DNA of 64,000 bases from Ructibacterium sp965146665 (lineage in GTDB: Bacteria > Bacillota > Clostridia > Monoglobales > Monoglobaceae), in the NCBI GenBank assembly GCA_965146665.1, contig CBCTHE010000008.1:62001-126000 (forward strand), given 5' to 3'. How positions within the stretch are numbered: the stretch's first letter is position 1; each line of letters begins with the position of its first letter. The notes beneath the pieces were generated by a model. The model had not been told where the DNA came from. It saw only the letters and a program-made list of their open reading frames with translations, and did not search any database. Below are positions 1 through 9,034 of the stretch, one piece after another. Made by a program: the position numbers and the translations under genes.

Positions 1-3000
1 GCCTAGAGATTGCGCCTGGCATAGCGGATAAAAAGGATGGCGAATTATACCCCAGACTCTTGCCTTTGAATAACGAACAGTATAGTGTTTGGTTTGAAGG
101 CAACGAGAGCGTTACGGTTGGCGAGTGTGCGAATTATACTCTTACTTTGTTTAATGCTACGCCTGAAAATATAAATTTTGAGATTACGGGGATACTGAAG
201 GACGACAAAAGGAAGCTTGAACTGAAGACTGGACAAACTGAAACTATAAGGTATGAGGTTAAATGCGATGAGATTGGTTATAAGGAGGTTTCAGTTGTTA
301 TCTGGGACGGAAAAGAGGAGCAGGTCAGAACTGCGAAGACTTCTGTTTGGGCAGATGAGGCTGTAACCAGACGTATTATAGCGCAACAAAAAAAATATTA
401 TGCTGAACTGACTGAACTAGTAGAAAAATGTATGCAGGCAGGCTTAAGTTGTGATTATGAAAAAATTAATTATCATGTTATTGAGAGATTTATTTCTTAT
501 CTGGAAGATGATATAACTAATGGATATTTTGATCGGGTGTATCATGAAGATAAGGCCATGACGGAGTTGTATAACGAATCTAAAAACTCAATGTTGGCAT
601 TGTTGAATGGTGAAAAAGAACCTATTGAGGTTCCCAAGTACATTACATCCCCTATTGAAGTGACGGGGAAGCATTTTGTCGCAACAACAAAGATAGGAAA
701 TAGAACGGAACGCAGACCAGTCTTTTTTGTTGGAAGCGGTCATTGGGAACAAAGCCGGGAGGATATCCCGAATTTGCATAAGTTTGGTCTGAATGCAATT
801 GAGCTTGGGATAGAGCCTTATAGAATATTTGATGTAAAGGACAGTATACCGGAGTGGGATTTGCGTACGTTTGGAGAATACAAGATAAAGTATTACACGG
901 AAAAGAATGAAAAGAAATCCGGTAACTATTCCTTGGGCATAAAGAGCGATATGCCATATTCATTTAACAATTTTAATTATATAACGCAAACTGTTGAGGT
1001 CGAGCCAAATACAACGTATGAATATGGGCTGTCTGCGAAAACAGAAAATGCAACAGGATGGCCGCTATTCTCTATTGACGGAGCGGTTCAATCAAGGTGG
1101 TCGTTTACGGGAACCCATGACTGGACGGATTACGTTCAAAAGTTTACCACAGGCAAGGATCAGAGGAAGGTTACCTTTTCAATCTACATAGATGCTCCGG
1201 CAGACGCTATCTACATTGACGATGCGTTTATAAGACCGTTAGGCAAGGAAGAAAACCTTTTAAAAAATGCAGATTTTGAGGGGCTTTCGGAGGACATGAA
1301 TTCAGATATGCAAAGCGGCATTGAATATCAGGTTCATCCAGAGCCGATTCAGGAGATAGAGCGGTATTTAGAGGCGTGCGAGGCTGGAAATCTTTCAGCG
1401 GCATATTTGTACGCAAGCCAGAATTTTAGCCGATTTATCTGCATGGAAGATCCAACTATTAACAATCGCGGAGGAAAATTCTGGAATTCTTTTGTTTCCT
1501 TTAATCCAACACATCCGGAGATTGTACGCTTGAATGAGATGGTGGCAAAAACAGTTTTGCCGAGGCTGAAAGATTATGAGGCTTTTGATCATATTATTTT
1601 GGCAAATGAACCTGTTTTTGTCTCTTACGTAAGCGACCAGTTTTATTTACCGATGTATCGTGCACACCTGAAGGAAAAATATGGCGATATAGAAAACTTA
1701 AACCGATGCTGGGGTACCTCATATGAAGATTTTTCCGAGACGGAGATGCCCCAAAAGGTGGATGGGACGCCACAATTTACAGACTGGAGAATTTTCAACG
1801 ATCAGATTATGTATGATTATCATAGCTATTTGGCGGATTATGCCAGGGAAGCGGCGCCCGGGATACCAATTTCATCAAAATTGATGCAGCCCTTTATAAG
1901 ATATGGGAACGGTCGCGTGGAGGGCGGGAGCAGCAATTTGGCGCCCTTGACCCAAATGATGGACGTGAATGGCTTAGATGCATGGGCATACTATAACACA
2001 TCTGACAGGGACATCATTAGTAAAATGGCCTATTACGATTTGCGGACATCATTTTTAAACGCACCTGTTTATAATTTTGAAGATCATATTATTCAGGATG
2101 GAACTGTAGTGGATTACAACGATAATGAGTTGAAGTTTAATTTAACTGATTTGTGGCAGGGGGCAATCCATGGAAGAGGTGGTTCTATTATTTGGGTTTG
2201 GGATAGAGGTTCAAGAAACGGGCAGCTATATGTGAATTCACTTTTAGCTGCAAGGCCGGCGCATATGGCGGAGATAGGAAAGCTTAATCTTGATTTAAAC
2301 AGACTCTCTGAGGAAATTGTGAAAATTCAGGACACAAAGCCCAATGTGGCCATGCTGTATTCAATTAACTCATTAGCGTGGAGCCCAATACACCAAAATG
2401 CTATGTATAACGCTTATGCAGCGGTTGGAAACAACGGGCAAAAGGTGGAATTCATAGATGAAACGCAGATTGATAAGCTGAGTGAGTTTAATATATTGAT
2501 AATTCCAAGTGCGGTAGCTGTGAGCCAGGAGGTGTTTAATGCAATTAAGACTTTTTCGGACAGAGGCGGGCAAATTCTAATTATTGACGAAGCATCGCTG
2601 ACCAAAGACGAATATGGAAAGGATCTTAATGAGTCGGAAAGAAGAAACATTTTTGCAAAAGCTATGGTGATACCCGTTACATATGATGGTACAATAATCG
2701 ATGATTTGAGCACAGAAAAAATCCTGGCTGGAGCAGATAAACTGATTTCAGATAACGAACTTGATGCTATTATTATTAAGGATGCAGCAACCGGGACAAA
2801 GCTGGAAGATGCTGAGTGGTTGTATGTAGCGGAAGAAGATGGATACATCATTAATTTGTGTAGGTATTCTTATGAAACAACAGATGTGGAAATATACATA
2901 AACGGCGTGAAGGTAGAAGCTGTCACTGATTTGAAGAATAGAAAAATAATAAACGGGATAATCAACTTAGAAGGCTATACACCTATGCTGTTGAAGGTAT

Positions 3001-3011
3001 CAGTTAGGTAA
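1..3011 (+). CDS. GH42-like beta-galactosidase (5' end outside window)
   Basis: The reading frame is open from base 3, so the gene starts outside the window and about 1000 codons are visible. The TTG at 60 is only an internal codon. An N-terminal beta-sandwich-like part precedes a TIM-barrel region. The barrel is interrupted around 870-1240 by a carbohydrate-binding-like segment. LANEP near 1600-1615 matches the NE acid/base motif of clan GH-A. After about 2330 the protein resembles the amidotransferase-like trimerisation domain of GH42 beta-galactosidases. It probably hydrolyses a beta-galactoside or related glycan. Two sugar dehydrogenases follow within 30 bases, which suggests one catabolic operon. 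Exact substrate is unknown. The region is AT-rich compared with the prophage. Confidence 0.7.
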   Translation, partial: LEIAPGIADKKDGELYPRLLPLNNEQYSVWFEGNESVTVGECANYTLTLFNATPENINFEITGILKDDKRKLELKTGQTETIRYEVKCDEIGYKEVSVVIWDGKEEQVRTAKTSVWADEAVTRRIIAQQKKYYAELTELVEKCMQAGLSCDYEKINYHVIERFISYLEDDITNGYFDRVYHEDKAMTELYNESKNSMLALLNGEKEPIEVPKYITSPIEVTGKHFVATTKIGNRTERRPVFFVGSGHWEQSREDIPNLHKFGLNAIELGIEPYRIFDVKDSIPEWDLRTFGEYKIKYYTEKNEKKSGNYSLGIKSDMPYSFNNFNYITQTVEVEPNTTYEYGLSAKTENATGWPLFSIDGAVQSRWSFTGTHDWTDYVQKFTTGKDQRKVTFSIYIDAPADAIYIDDAFIRPLGKEENLLKNADFEGLSEDMNSDMQSGIEYQVHPEPIQEIERYLEACEAGNLSAAYLYASQNFSRFICMEDPTINNRGGKFWNSFVSFNPTHPEIVRLNEMVAKTVLPRLKDYEAFDHIILANEPVFVSYVSDQFYLPMYRAHLKEKYGDIENLNRCWGTSYEDFSETEMPQKVDGTPQFTDWRIFNDQIMYDYHSYLADYAREAAPGIPISSKLMQPFIRYGNGRVEGGSSNLAPLTQMMDVNGLDAWAYYNTSDRDIISKMAYYDLRTSFLNAPVYNFEDHIIQDGTVVDYNDNELKFNLTDLWQGAIHGRGGSIIWVWDRGSRNGQLYVNSLLAARPAHMAEIGKLNLDLNRLSEEIVKIQDTKPNVAMLYSINSLAWSPIHQNAMYNAYAAVGNNGQKVEFIDETQIDKLSEFNILIIPSAVAVSQEVFNAIKTFSDRGGQILIIDEASLTKDEYGKDLNESERRNIFAKAMVIPVTYDGTIIDDLSTEKILAGADKLISDNELDAIIIKDAATGTKLEDAEWLYVAEEDGYIINLCRYSYETTDVEIYINGVKVEAVTDLKNRKIINGIINLEGYTPMLLKVSVR

Positions 3012-3038
3012 TTCAAAGTTTTAATGGAGGTATTCAAA

Positions 3039-4124
3039 ATGAAGAAACTTAGAATAGGTATTATTGGATGCGGCGGTATTGCGAACGGAAAACATATGCC
3101 AGCCATTAGCCGGCTTGACAATTTGGAAATTGTTGCCTTTTGTGACATTATTAAGGAAAGAGCAGAGAAAGCGGCGAAGGAATATGGAACACGTGATGCA
3201 GCGATTTATACCGATTATAAAGAGTTGCTTAAGGATGAGAGTATCAATAATGTCAGAATTTTGACTCCCAATAGATGGCATGCTGTAATGACAATTGATG
3301 CTTTAGATGCAGGAAAGCATGTTATGTGTGAAAAACCTATGGCTACAACCTACGAAGAGACGCTCAGAATGATTGAGGCACAGAAAAGGACGGGTAAGCT
3401 ACTTACAATTGGTTATCAGCATAAATTTGATCCTGATGTGATATACGCGAAGAAGGAGGCAGTAAAGGGCACATTCGGAGATATGTACTTCATAAAGGCG
3501 AATGTTATTCGTCGCCGAGGAGTCCCCACCTGGGGCGTTTTTACAGAAAAGAAAGAGCAAGGAGGAGGCGCTTTAATTGATATAGGGACGCATGCCCTGG
3601 ATATCGTTTTGTATCTTCTTGATAATTATAGTCCTAAAATGGTTCTTGGAACCACCTATGATAAGCTAAAGGGACAGTCTGAAAGCGCAAATCCTTTCGG
3701 CCCATGGGATTGTGATAATTATGATGTTGAAGAGAGTGCATTTGGCTATATCGTGATGGAAAATGGCGCAACCATTATCCTGGAAACAAGCTGGGCTCTC
3801 AACACAACGGATACCGCCGGAATAAGATATATGGTTTGCGGTGACAAAGCCGGGGTAGATAACTATAGCGGAAATTTAAAGATTAACGGCGTACGTAATG
3901 ACAAGCAGTATGTAACTGAGCCGGATTTGACAGTGGGCGGGGTTGCTTTTTATGAAGGAAAATCAGAATCTCCTATTGTGCAAGAACAAAAAGTTTTCAT
4001 AGATGCGATTCTCGGGCAAGGTGAGCTTGTCACATTGCCTGAAAAGGCAGCGGTAGTTACACAAATACTTGAGGGAATATATATATCCGCGCAGACAGGC
4101 GAACCATACTATTTCAATAAATAA
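3039..4124 (+). CDS. Gfo/Idh/MocA family sugar dehydrogenase (first)
   Basis: 361 aa. The N-terminus has the Rossmann motif GIIGCGGIA (residues about 6-14) for NAD(P), then the family signature CEKPMA near residue 95. The C-terminal half is the substrate-binding alpha/beta domain, with GTHALDI. Such enzymes oxidise or reduce sugars, inositols or glycosides. The upstream in-frame ATG at 3024 overlaps the ribosome binding site GGAGG, so the ATG at 3039 is chosen. It lies 27 bases behind the glycosidase and 12 bases before a second member of the same family, so the three are probably one operon. The substrate cannot be named. Confidence 0.85.
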   Translation: MKKLRIGIIGCGGIANGKHMPAISRLDNLEIVAFCDIIKERAEKAAKEYGTRDAAIYTDYKELLKDESINNVRILTPNRWHAVMTIDALDAGKHVMCEKPMATTYEETLRMIEAQKRTGKLLTIGYQHKFDPDVIYAKKEAVKGTFGDMYFIKANVIRRRGVPTWGVFTEKKEQGGGALIDIGTHALDIVLYLLDNYSPKMVLGTTYDKLKGQSESANPFGPWDCDNYDVEESAFGYIVMENGATIILETSWALNTTDTAGIRYMVCGDKAGVDNYSGNLKINGVRNDKQYVTEPDLTVGGVAFYEGKSESPIVQEQKVFIDAILGQGELVTLPEKAAVVTQILEGIYISAQTGEPYYFNK

Positions 4125-4136
4125 GGAGTGTATAGA

Positions 4137-5117
4137 GTGTTTAATATTGCGATGATAAGCCGATGGCATCCACATGCCAAAGAAAACAGATATATTAATC
4201 AGTTAATGGATATGGATGACGCCAAAATTACTTGCGTATGGGATGAAGATGTTGCAAGAGGACAAAAGTGGGCGGATGAGTTGTCTGTGGAGTTTGAAGC
4301 AAATCTTGATGAATTGCTTGCAAGAGATGATGTAGATGGTATATGTGTCACAGCGCCTACTGATAAGCACAAGGAGATTATTATTAAGGCGGCAAAAGCT
4401 GGAAAACACGTATTTACAGAAAAACCACTTGCTTTTGACAGTGACGAAGCAAATGATATACAAAATGTGGTTATGCAGACAGGAATTGAACTTGGTGTTG
4501 TTTTCCCGCGGCGGGCGAACCGTGAATACTTATATGTGAAAAAAATGATTGACAAGGGAATGTTGGGGACGATTTCTCTTGTAAGAATTAGAAACGCAGT
4601 AGCCGTGACAGCAAAATTTGATGAGCATTGGTTTAAAGCTGAACCCATCGGCGGTGGAGGTGCAATTAGAGATCTTGGATGTCATAATATTGATCTTGCG
4701 TGTTGGTTGCTCGGCAGGCCTAAGAGTATCAGCGCAATGGGGGGATTCACAAGAGGCCTTGCTGTGGATGACACAGGAGTTATGAACATCAAGTTTGGAA
4801 ATGGTGCTATTGCTATGATTGATAGTTGTTTTTCGGCACCTCTTTGTAATAATTGGTACAATCTTGAGGTTTATGGAACCAAGATGGCCTTTATTGCAGA
4901 TTTTGAAACTGTCGTGATAATACATCAGAATGGCGAGAAAGAGCAATTAAAGATTGAAGATATACAGAAAGGGTATCCGCTTCCTTTGCGGCAATGGATA
5001 AATGCATGTACCGGGCAAGGTGAGAATATTTGCGATGTTAATGCAGGTGTGCTTGTGAATAAGGTTCTGGATGCAGCATCAGAGTCCTTAAGAAATAAGT
5101 GCGAAGTTGATATATAA
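4137..5117 (+). CDS. Gfo/Idh/MocA family sugar dehydrogenase (second)
   Basis: 326 aa. It carries the TEKPLAF signature and the C-terminal domain motif GGGGAIRDLGCHNIDL. The N-terminal Rossmann loop is unusual: it reads IAMISRWHPHA instead of a GxGxxA glycine loop, as in some divergent family members. The GTG at 4137 is chosen because AAGGAG ends 9-10 bases before it; the GTG at 4128 would touch that site. Paired dehydrogenases of this family often perform successive steps on one glycoside, for instance oxidation and elimination at C3. That role here is inference. It is the last chromosomal gene before the prophage. Confidence 0.82.
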   Translation: MFNIAMISRWHPHAKENRYINQLMDMDDAKITCVWDEDVARGQKWADELSVEFEANLDELLARDDVDGICVTAPTDKHKEIIIKAAKAGKHVFTEKPLAFDSDEANDIQNVVMQTGIELGVVFPRRANREYLYVKKMIDKGMLGTISLVRIRNAVAVTAKFDEHWFKAEPIGGGGAIRDLGCHNIDLACWLLGRPKSISAMGGFTRGLAVDDTGVMNIKFGNGAIAMIDSCFSAPLCNNWYNLEVYGTKMAFIADFETVVIIHQNGEKEQLKIEDIQKGYPLPLRQWINACTGQGENICDVNAGVLVNKVLDAASESLRNKCEVDI

Positions 5118-5375
5118 AGCACTTACAGTAAATATGCATGGCAGCGCTAGATTTTAATTTTTGATATGCAAATCAATAAAAGAAAGTTTTATTGCAAATC
5201 ATGCCTATGTGTAGCTGGGGTATCATGCGCAGGGTGCCGCGGAAACACGGGCGTATCTGGGTGCGTGTCAACAGGCGATTGGCAATGGAGCATCGGCGAA
5301 TACGTCATGTTTAGGGATCGAACATAACTTAAATTTGGAATAGATTATGTAAGCTATGCAAAAATCTTAAAATAG

Positions 5376-5418
5376 AGACATACTTTGGAGTGACACACTT
5401 TGAGGCATGTCTTTTTTT
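5376..5418 (+). terminator. Terminator-like hairpin near the left phage boundary
   Basis: AGACAT at 5376-5381 pairs with ATGTCT at 5407-5412, followed by seven T. The stem is short and the loop is long (25 bases, with two copies of ACTTTG), so activity is uncertain. It would insulate phage early genes from the chromosomal operon. Confidence 0.45.
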
Positions 5419-5515
5419 GTTTACTCTAAAAAACAAAAGCCAAAGCACGAAACGAAGTGAAAGTGCGTGAGAAATGGATCATGGAGAGCGGAGCGGAAGA
5501 GCCGTTCGCCGCCGG

Positions 5516-5555
5516 CCTCCCATATATTTTGAGAAATTTCAAAATGTATGGGAGG
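5516..5555 (+). promoter_or_regulatory. 16-bp hairpin that sequesters the ribosome binding site of the sigma-like gene
   Basis: Arms 5516-5531 and 5540-5555 pair over 16 positions with one G-U pair and an 8-base loop. The 3' arm ends in GGGAGG, the ribosome binding site for the GTG at 5563. The fold would hide the site, so translation of the next gene should depend on opening it. This is read directly from the sequence; regulatory effect is inference. Confidence 0.6.
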
Positions 5556-5562
5556 TCTTTTT

Positions 5563-5970
5563 GTGCCTAAAAACCGATATATAACGCTTCCAAACGGTGA
5601 GAAAGCTGAAGTTACGGAGGAAATTTACCGGGAATATATGCGCCCGGTTTGGCGGGAGAAAAAACGAAGGAAGCGGAGATATGAGACGGAGGTCTCATAT
5701 GAGTCATTGACCCAGAACGGTATTGAGAATTTGGACTGGAACCAGTATCAGCTAACTGAGCAGATCGTCGAGGACAGGCTCATGCTGGAACTGCTAATGT
5801 CAGCTCTGGCCGATTTGACAGAGGACGAACGGGAACTCATCAACGAGATATACTTTCAGGAGAAAACGGAGCGGGAGATTGCTCGGAGAAAAGCTGTAAG
5901 TAATGGTGCAATACATAAGCGAAAAGAAAAAATTTTAAAGAAATTAAAAAAATATTTCAAAAATTGGTAA
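5563..5970 (+). CDS. Phage sigma-70-region-4-like DNA-binding protein
   Basis: 135 aa, GTG start after GGGAGG. The C-terminal half has a sigma region 4-like helix-turn-helix: LTEDERELINEIYF, then TEREIARRKAVSNGAIHKRK, ending in a lysine-rich tail. The N-terminal part is basic (REKKRRKRR). Regions 2 and 3 are missing, so it is not a full sigma factor; such short proteins in Clostridia phages are usually annotated sigma-70-like. It is the first gene of the phage early operon and probably controls transcription of phage genes. The in-frame ATG at 5548 lies upstream of the ribosome binding site and inside the hairpin arm, so it is not used as the start. Confidence 0.7.
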   Translation: MPKNRYITLPNGEKAEVTEEIYREYMRPVWREKKRRKRRYETEVSYESLTQNGIENLDWNQYQLTEQIVEDRLMLELLMSALADLTEDERELINEIYFQEKTEREIARRKAVSNGAIHKRKEKILKKLKKYFKNW

Positions 5971-6043
5971 GCAAACCCTACCAAACTTTCCTATTGAAAT
6001 TGAGGGGATAAATTCTCCATCACGAAAACAGGAGGTGAATTTG

Positions 6044-6208
6044 ATGAAAAAGAAACAGAAAAAGGCGGATCCGGAGCTGGTGGGGCTGCTGACGGCGATC
6101 AGTATCGTGAGCAGGCGGCTGGCGAAGAACCTGGCGGATCTGGAACAGAGAGAGGAGCGGGAGAACTATGTATGCGGAACTGGAAAACGGCCGGCTTCTG
6201 GTGTATGA
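6044..6208 (+). CDS. Small phage protein, 54 aa
   Basis: 54 aa from an ATG behind a strong AGGAGGTGA. It begins MKKKQKKADPELVGLLTAIS and is rich in lysine, arginine and glutamate, with a probable helical region. It overlaps the start of the helicase gene by 41 bases in another frame, which suggests translational coupling. Short proteins of this kind often precede the SNF2 helicase in related phages. Function unknown. Confidence 0.6.
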   Translation: MKKKQKKADPELVGLLTAISIVSRRLAKNLADLEQREERENYVCGTGKRPASGV

Positions 6209-7802
6209 CAGCTATCTGCACCGGCATACGCTGGGGCAGATTCCAGGCCGCCGCTGGCTTCCTGACCGCAAAGCGTGGAGTGTGCCGTTCACGGCGGATA
6301 ACGCGGAGACGCTGAGCCTGATCGGCTGTCAACTCCCGGCAGAGCGCCGGCCTGCAGCTGCGCCGGCAATTCCGCAGGAGTATGCCGAGCTGGAACCGCC
6401 GCCGCTGAACGTGAAACTGTATCAGCACCAACGGAACGGCTATGGCCTGGCCTGCGAGGCCATGGGGATTTTCTCGAATGTTCCCATGCGGTCGCCGGGT
6501 TATGCCCTGCTCATGGAGATGGGGTGCGGCAAGACCATCACAGCGATTGGCATCGCGGGCCGGGCGTACATGAACCAAAAAATCCGGCGGCTTCTGATCG
6601 CGGCGCCGAAGTCCATCCTGGGCGTCTGGGATGCGGAGTTTGAGAAGTTTGCGGCATTCCCGTACAGCCTGACGATTCTGCAGGGGAGCAGTGCTAAAAA
6701 ATGCGAAGCACTGAAGCGGCTATCGGCGCATGGCCTGCAGGTTGTTGTTGTGAACTATGAGAGCGCGGCGCTGACCGAAAAGGCGCTGGCCGCCTGGAAT
6801 CCAAATTTTATCATCTGTGATGAGAGCACCAAGATCAAGAATCCGACTGCCAAGATGAGCAAGACCATGTACCGTCTTTCCAAACGTGCAAAGTACAGGC
6901 TGATCCTGACCGGAACGCCGGTCCAGAATAATCCGCTGGACTTCTTTGCGCAGTACAAGTTCCTGGATGACCGGATATTTGGGACAAGCTATTATGCCTT
7001 CAAAAGCGAGTACGCGGTACTGGGAACCTACAACGAGCCGGTGGGCTGGCGGAATCTGCCGGAGCTGGTGCGGAAGGCGCACAGCATCGCCTACCGCGTC
7101 ACCAAGACGGAAGCCCTTGATCTGCCGGAGGTCATGGACGAGATCCGTCCGGTTCTGCTGGAAGACGCGGCTCTGAAAAAATACCGGCAGTTCCAGAAAG
7201 ACAGCTATATGGAGCTGTCCCAGGGAGAGGTGACTGCCGCCAATGTGCTGACCCGCCTGCTCCGGCTCCAGCAGATCACAGGCGGCTTTGTGCGTCCGGA
7301 TGAAAACAGTGAACGATACGAACAGGTGTCAAAGGCAAAGCTGGAGGCGCTGTCGGATATTGTTGACGCGGCGGTCAGCGAGAACCACAAGCTGGTGGTG
7401 ATTGCCCGGTTCACGGTAGAAATTGAGACCATCTGCAAAATGCTGGAACAGAAAGGTATCGTCTATTCGAAAGTGGCCGGCGATGTCAGAGACCGCACCG
7501 AACAGGTGGAGGCGTTTCAGACCAATCCGGACTGCATGGTGTTTGTGGGGCAGATCCAGACGGTGTCCATGGGACTGACGCTGACGGCGGCCAGCACCAT
7601 GGTGTTCTATTCCTGGTCATACAACTACGCGGACTATTCCCAGGCCAGGGCGCGGATACACCGGATCGGACAGAAGAATAACTGCCTGTATATCCATCTG
7701 GCAGTACCGGGGACTGTGGACGAGACAATCCTAACCGCATTGAATCAGAAAGAGAATATTGCAAAATCAGTCGTGGACGATTGGAGGAATTTAATCAAAT
7801 GA
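6168..7802 (+). CDS. SNF2-family DNA helicase/translocase
   Basis: 544 aa. Walker A MGCGKT lies near residues 118-123, the Walker B box is CDEST (normally DEAH), motif III is TGTP, and motif VI is QARARIHRIGQ near the C-terminus. These define a superfamily 2 SNF2-type ATPase that moves along double-stranded DNA. In phages of this type it belongs to the replication and recombination module, together with PolA, the primase and the VRR-NUC protein found downstream. An N-terminal 80-residue extension precedes the helicase core. The stop overlaps the next start in ATGA, so the early genes are coupled. Confidence 0.9.
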   Translation: MYAELENGRLLVYDSYLHRHTLGQIPGRRWLPDRKAWSVPFTADNAETLSLIGCQLPAERRPAAAPAIPQEYAELEPPPLNVKLYQHQRNGYGLACEAMGIFSNVPMRSPGYALLMEMGCGKTITAIGIAGRAYMNQKIRRLLIAAPKSILGVWDAEFEKFAAFPYSLTILQGSSAKKCEALKRLSAHGLQVVVVNYESAALTEKALAAWNPNFIICDESTKIKNPTAKMSKTMYRLSKRAKYRLILTGTPVQNNPLDFFAQYKFLDDRIFGTSYYAFKSEYAVLGTYNEPVGWRNLPELVRKAHSIAYRVTKTEALDLPEVMDEIRPVLLEDAALKKYRQFQKDSYMELSQGEVTAANVLTRLLRLQQITGGFVRPDENSERYEQVSKAKLEALSDIVDAAVSENHKLVVIARFTVEIETICKMLEQKGIVYSKVAGDVRDRTEQVEAFQTNPDCMVFVGQIQTVSMGLTLTAASTMVFYSWSYNYADYSQARARIHRIGQKNNCLYIHLAVPGTVDETILTALNQKENIAKSVVDDWRNLIK

Positions 7803-8221
7803 ATCAGTATAAAAGTGAGGATATGTTTGTGCTGGCGGACAAGCTGAAGGAACTGCGGGACCGGAAATCGGAGCTGGAAGAGCGGGCCAAGGCCAATCAA
7901 GCGGAGCTGGAGCAAGTGATGCTGGCCTTGAGCGAACAGATGGCGGCCTCAGAGACCCAGAGCTTCAGCCGGAGTGGCCTGCTGTTCTACTTAAACAGTA
8001 AGACCTATGCCGCGGCGAAAGCGGGGCAGAAGTTTGAATTGTTCGACGCGCTGAAGAAACAGGGGTTTGGTTCCCTGATTACAGAGACGGTGAACGCCAA
8101 CAGCCTGTCGGCCTTTGTCCGTGAGCAGATTGAAGAAAACGAGGATACGCTTCCAGAGTGGCTTGAAGACAAGGTAAATGTGTTTGAAAAAGTGTCGGTT
8201 GGTGTAAGGAAAGCAAAATAA
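7799..8221 (+). CDS. Conserved phage protein with N-terminal coiled coil
   Basis: 140 aa. The ATG at 7799 overlaps the helicase stop and follows GGAGG at 7782-7786. Residues about 10-45 are a charged heptad-like helix (LKELRDRKSELEERAKANQ). The rest is mixed, with LPEWLEDKVNVFEKVSVGVRK at the end, a pattern seen in phage proteins next to replication genes. It sits between the helicase and a second unknown protein and PolA. A role in replication is only inferred from position. Confidence 0.6.
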   Translation: MNQYKSEDMFVLADKLKELRDRKSELEERAKANQAELEQVMLALSEQMAASETQSFSRSGLLFYLNSKTYAAAKAGQKFELFDALKKQGFGSLITETVNANSLSAFVREQIEENEDTLPEWLEDKVNVFEKVSVGVRKAK

Positions 8222-8242
8222 ATCTAAAAAGGAGAGCTTGAG

Positions 8243-9010
8243 ATGAAAAATGAATTGATGCAAACAGAGAAAGGCTTTATGATTCCCCAGACAGACGGCG
8301 AACTGATGAACGTTATGCAGGAAGAACTGGAAGGCTTGACGCTGACTTTGGATAAGGTGAAGATTCCTGCGGGCGGCGGCCTGTCCTTTGAGGTTCCCGG
8401 CGACGATCCGGAGAGTCCGGATTCAGTCAAGGAAATCCATGGCGTCATCATCGACCACTATCCCATGTACGCCTATTGGAAAACGAAATACAACGGCCAG
8501 AACGAGGCGCCGGACTGCTTCTCACCGGACGCCGCGCACGGCTATGGTTATCCTGGCGGCGAGTGTGCCGCCTGCCCATTCAACCAGTTCGGCTCCGGTG
8601 AAGACGGGAGCAAGCTGTGCAAGAACGCCCACCGTCTCTATCTGCTGCGATCCGGAGAACTGTATCCGGTGATGATCACCATCCCACCCACCTCGCTCCG
8701 TGCGCTGACAGACTACCTGGGCAAACGGATCGTCACCAAGGGACTGCGTTCCTACGGCGTGGTGACGAAGCTGTCGCTGAAGAAAGCAGTGAGCGGCACG
8801 GGCATTGCGTATTCTCAGGTACAGTTTGCCATTGCAGAAAGATTGAACCCGGAAATAACGGAGATTATGAAAAAATATGGGGAACAGATGCGGCCGGTGA
8901 CCCGGAAAATCGAACTTCAGGATTGGAACGCGGATGCGGATCAAAGCGGCGGTTCCAGCCTCCCTATAGTCGATATGGAGACAGGGGAAGTCATGGAGCC
9001 GCTGAAATAA
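8243..9010 (+). CDS. Conserved phage protein with cysteine cluster, replication module
   Basis: 255 aa, ATG after AAGGAGAGC. A cysteine cluster near residues 110-130 (ECAACPF, then KLCKN) could bind a metal ion. The remainder is a mixed alpha/beta protein that I cannot assign to a named family. Position between the helicase and PolA suggests a DNA-binding or single-strand-annealing accessory to replication, but no motif proves it. The ATG lies 21 bases after the previous stop and the gene ends 24 bases before polA. Confidence 0.5.
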   Translation: MKNELMQTEKGFMIPQTDGELMNVMQEELEGLTLTLDKVKIPAGGGLSFEVPGDDPESPDSVKEIHGVIIDHYPMYAYWKTKYNGQNEAPDCFSPDAAHGYGYPGGECAACPFNQFGSGEDGSKLCKNAHRLYLLRSGELYPVMITIPPTSLRALTDYLGKRIVTKGLRSYGVVTKLSLKKAVSGTGIAYSQVQFAIAERLNPEITEIMKKYGEQMRPVTRKIELQDWNADADQSGGSSLPIVDMETGEVMEPLK

Positions 9011-9034
9011 AAGACGGCCTGAAAGGAGCACAGG

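Larger units (their letters stand above)
5118..5562 (+). other. Gene-free stretch holding the prophage left boundary
   Basis: 445 bases without a supportable gene. They contain a short coding-like stretch of mixed composition at 5215-5343, a terminator-like hairpin at 5376-5418 and a strong hairpin at 5516-5555. The left attachment site must lie here, because the chromosomal operon ends at 5117 and the first phage gene starts at 5563. I could not find a core repeat shared with the right end, so the exact junction is not assigned. Confidence 0.5.

Noticed and set aside
60..62. TTG as start of the first gene
   Set aside because: The same frame is open to the window edge with protein-like sequence, so the gene simply begins outside.
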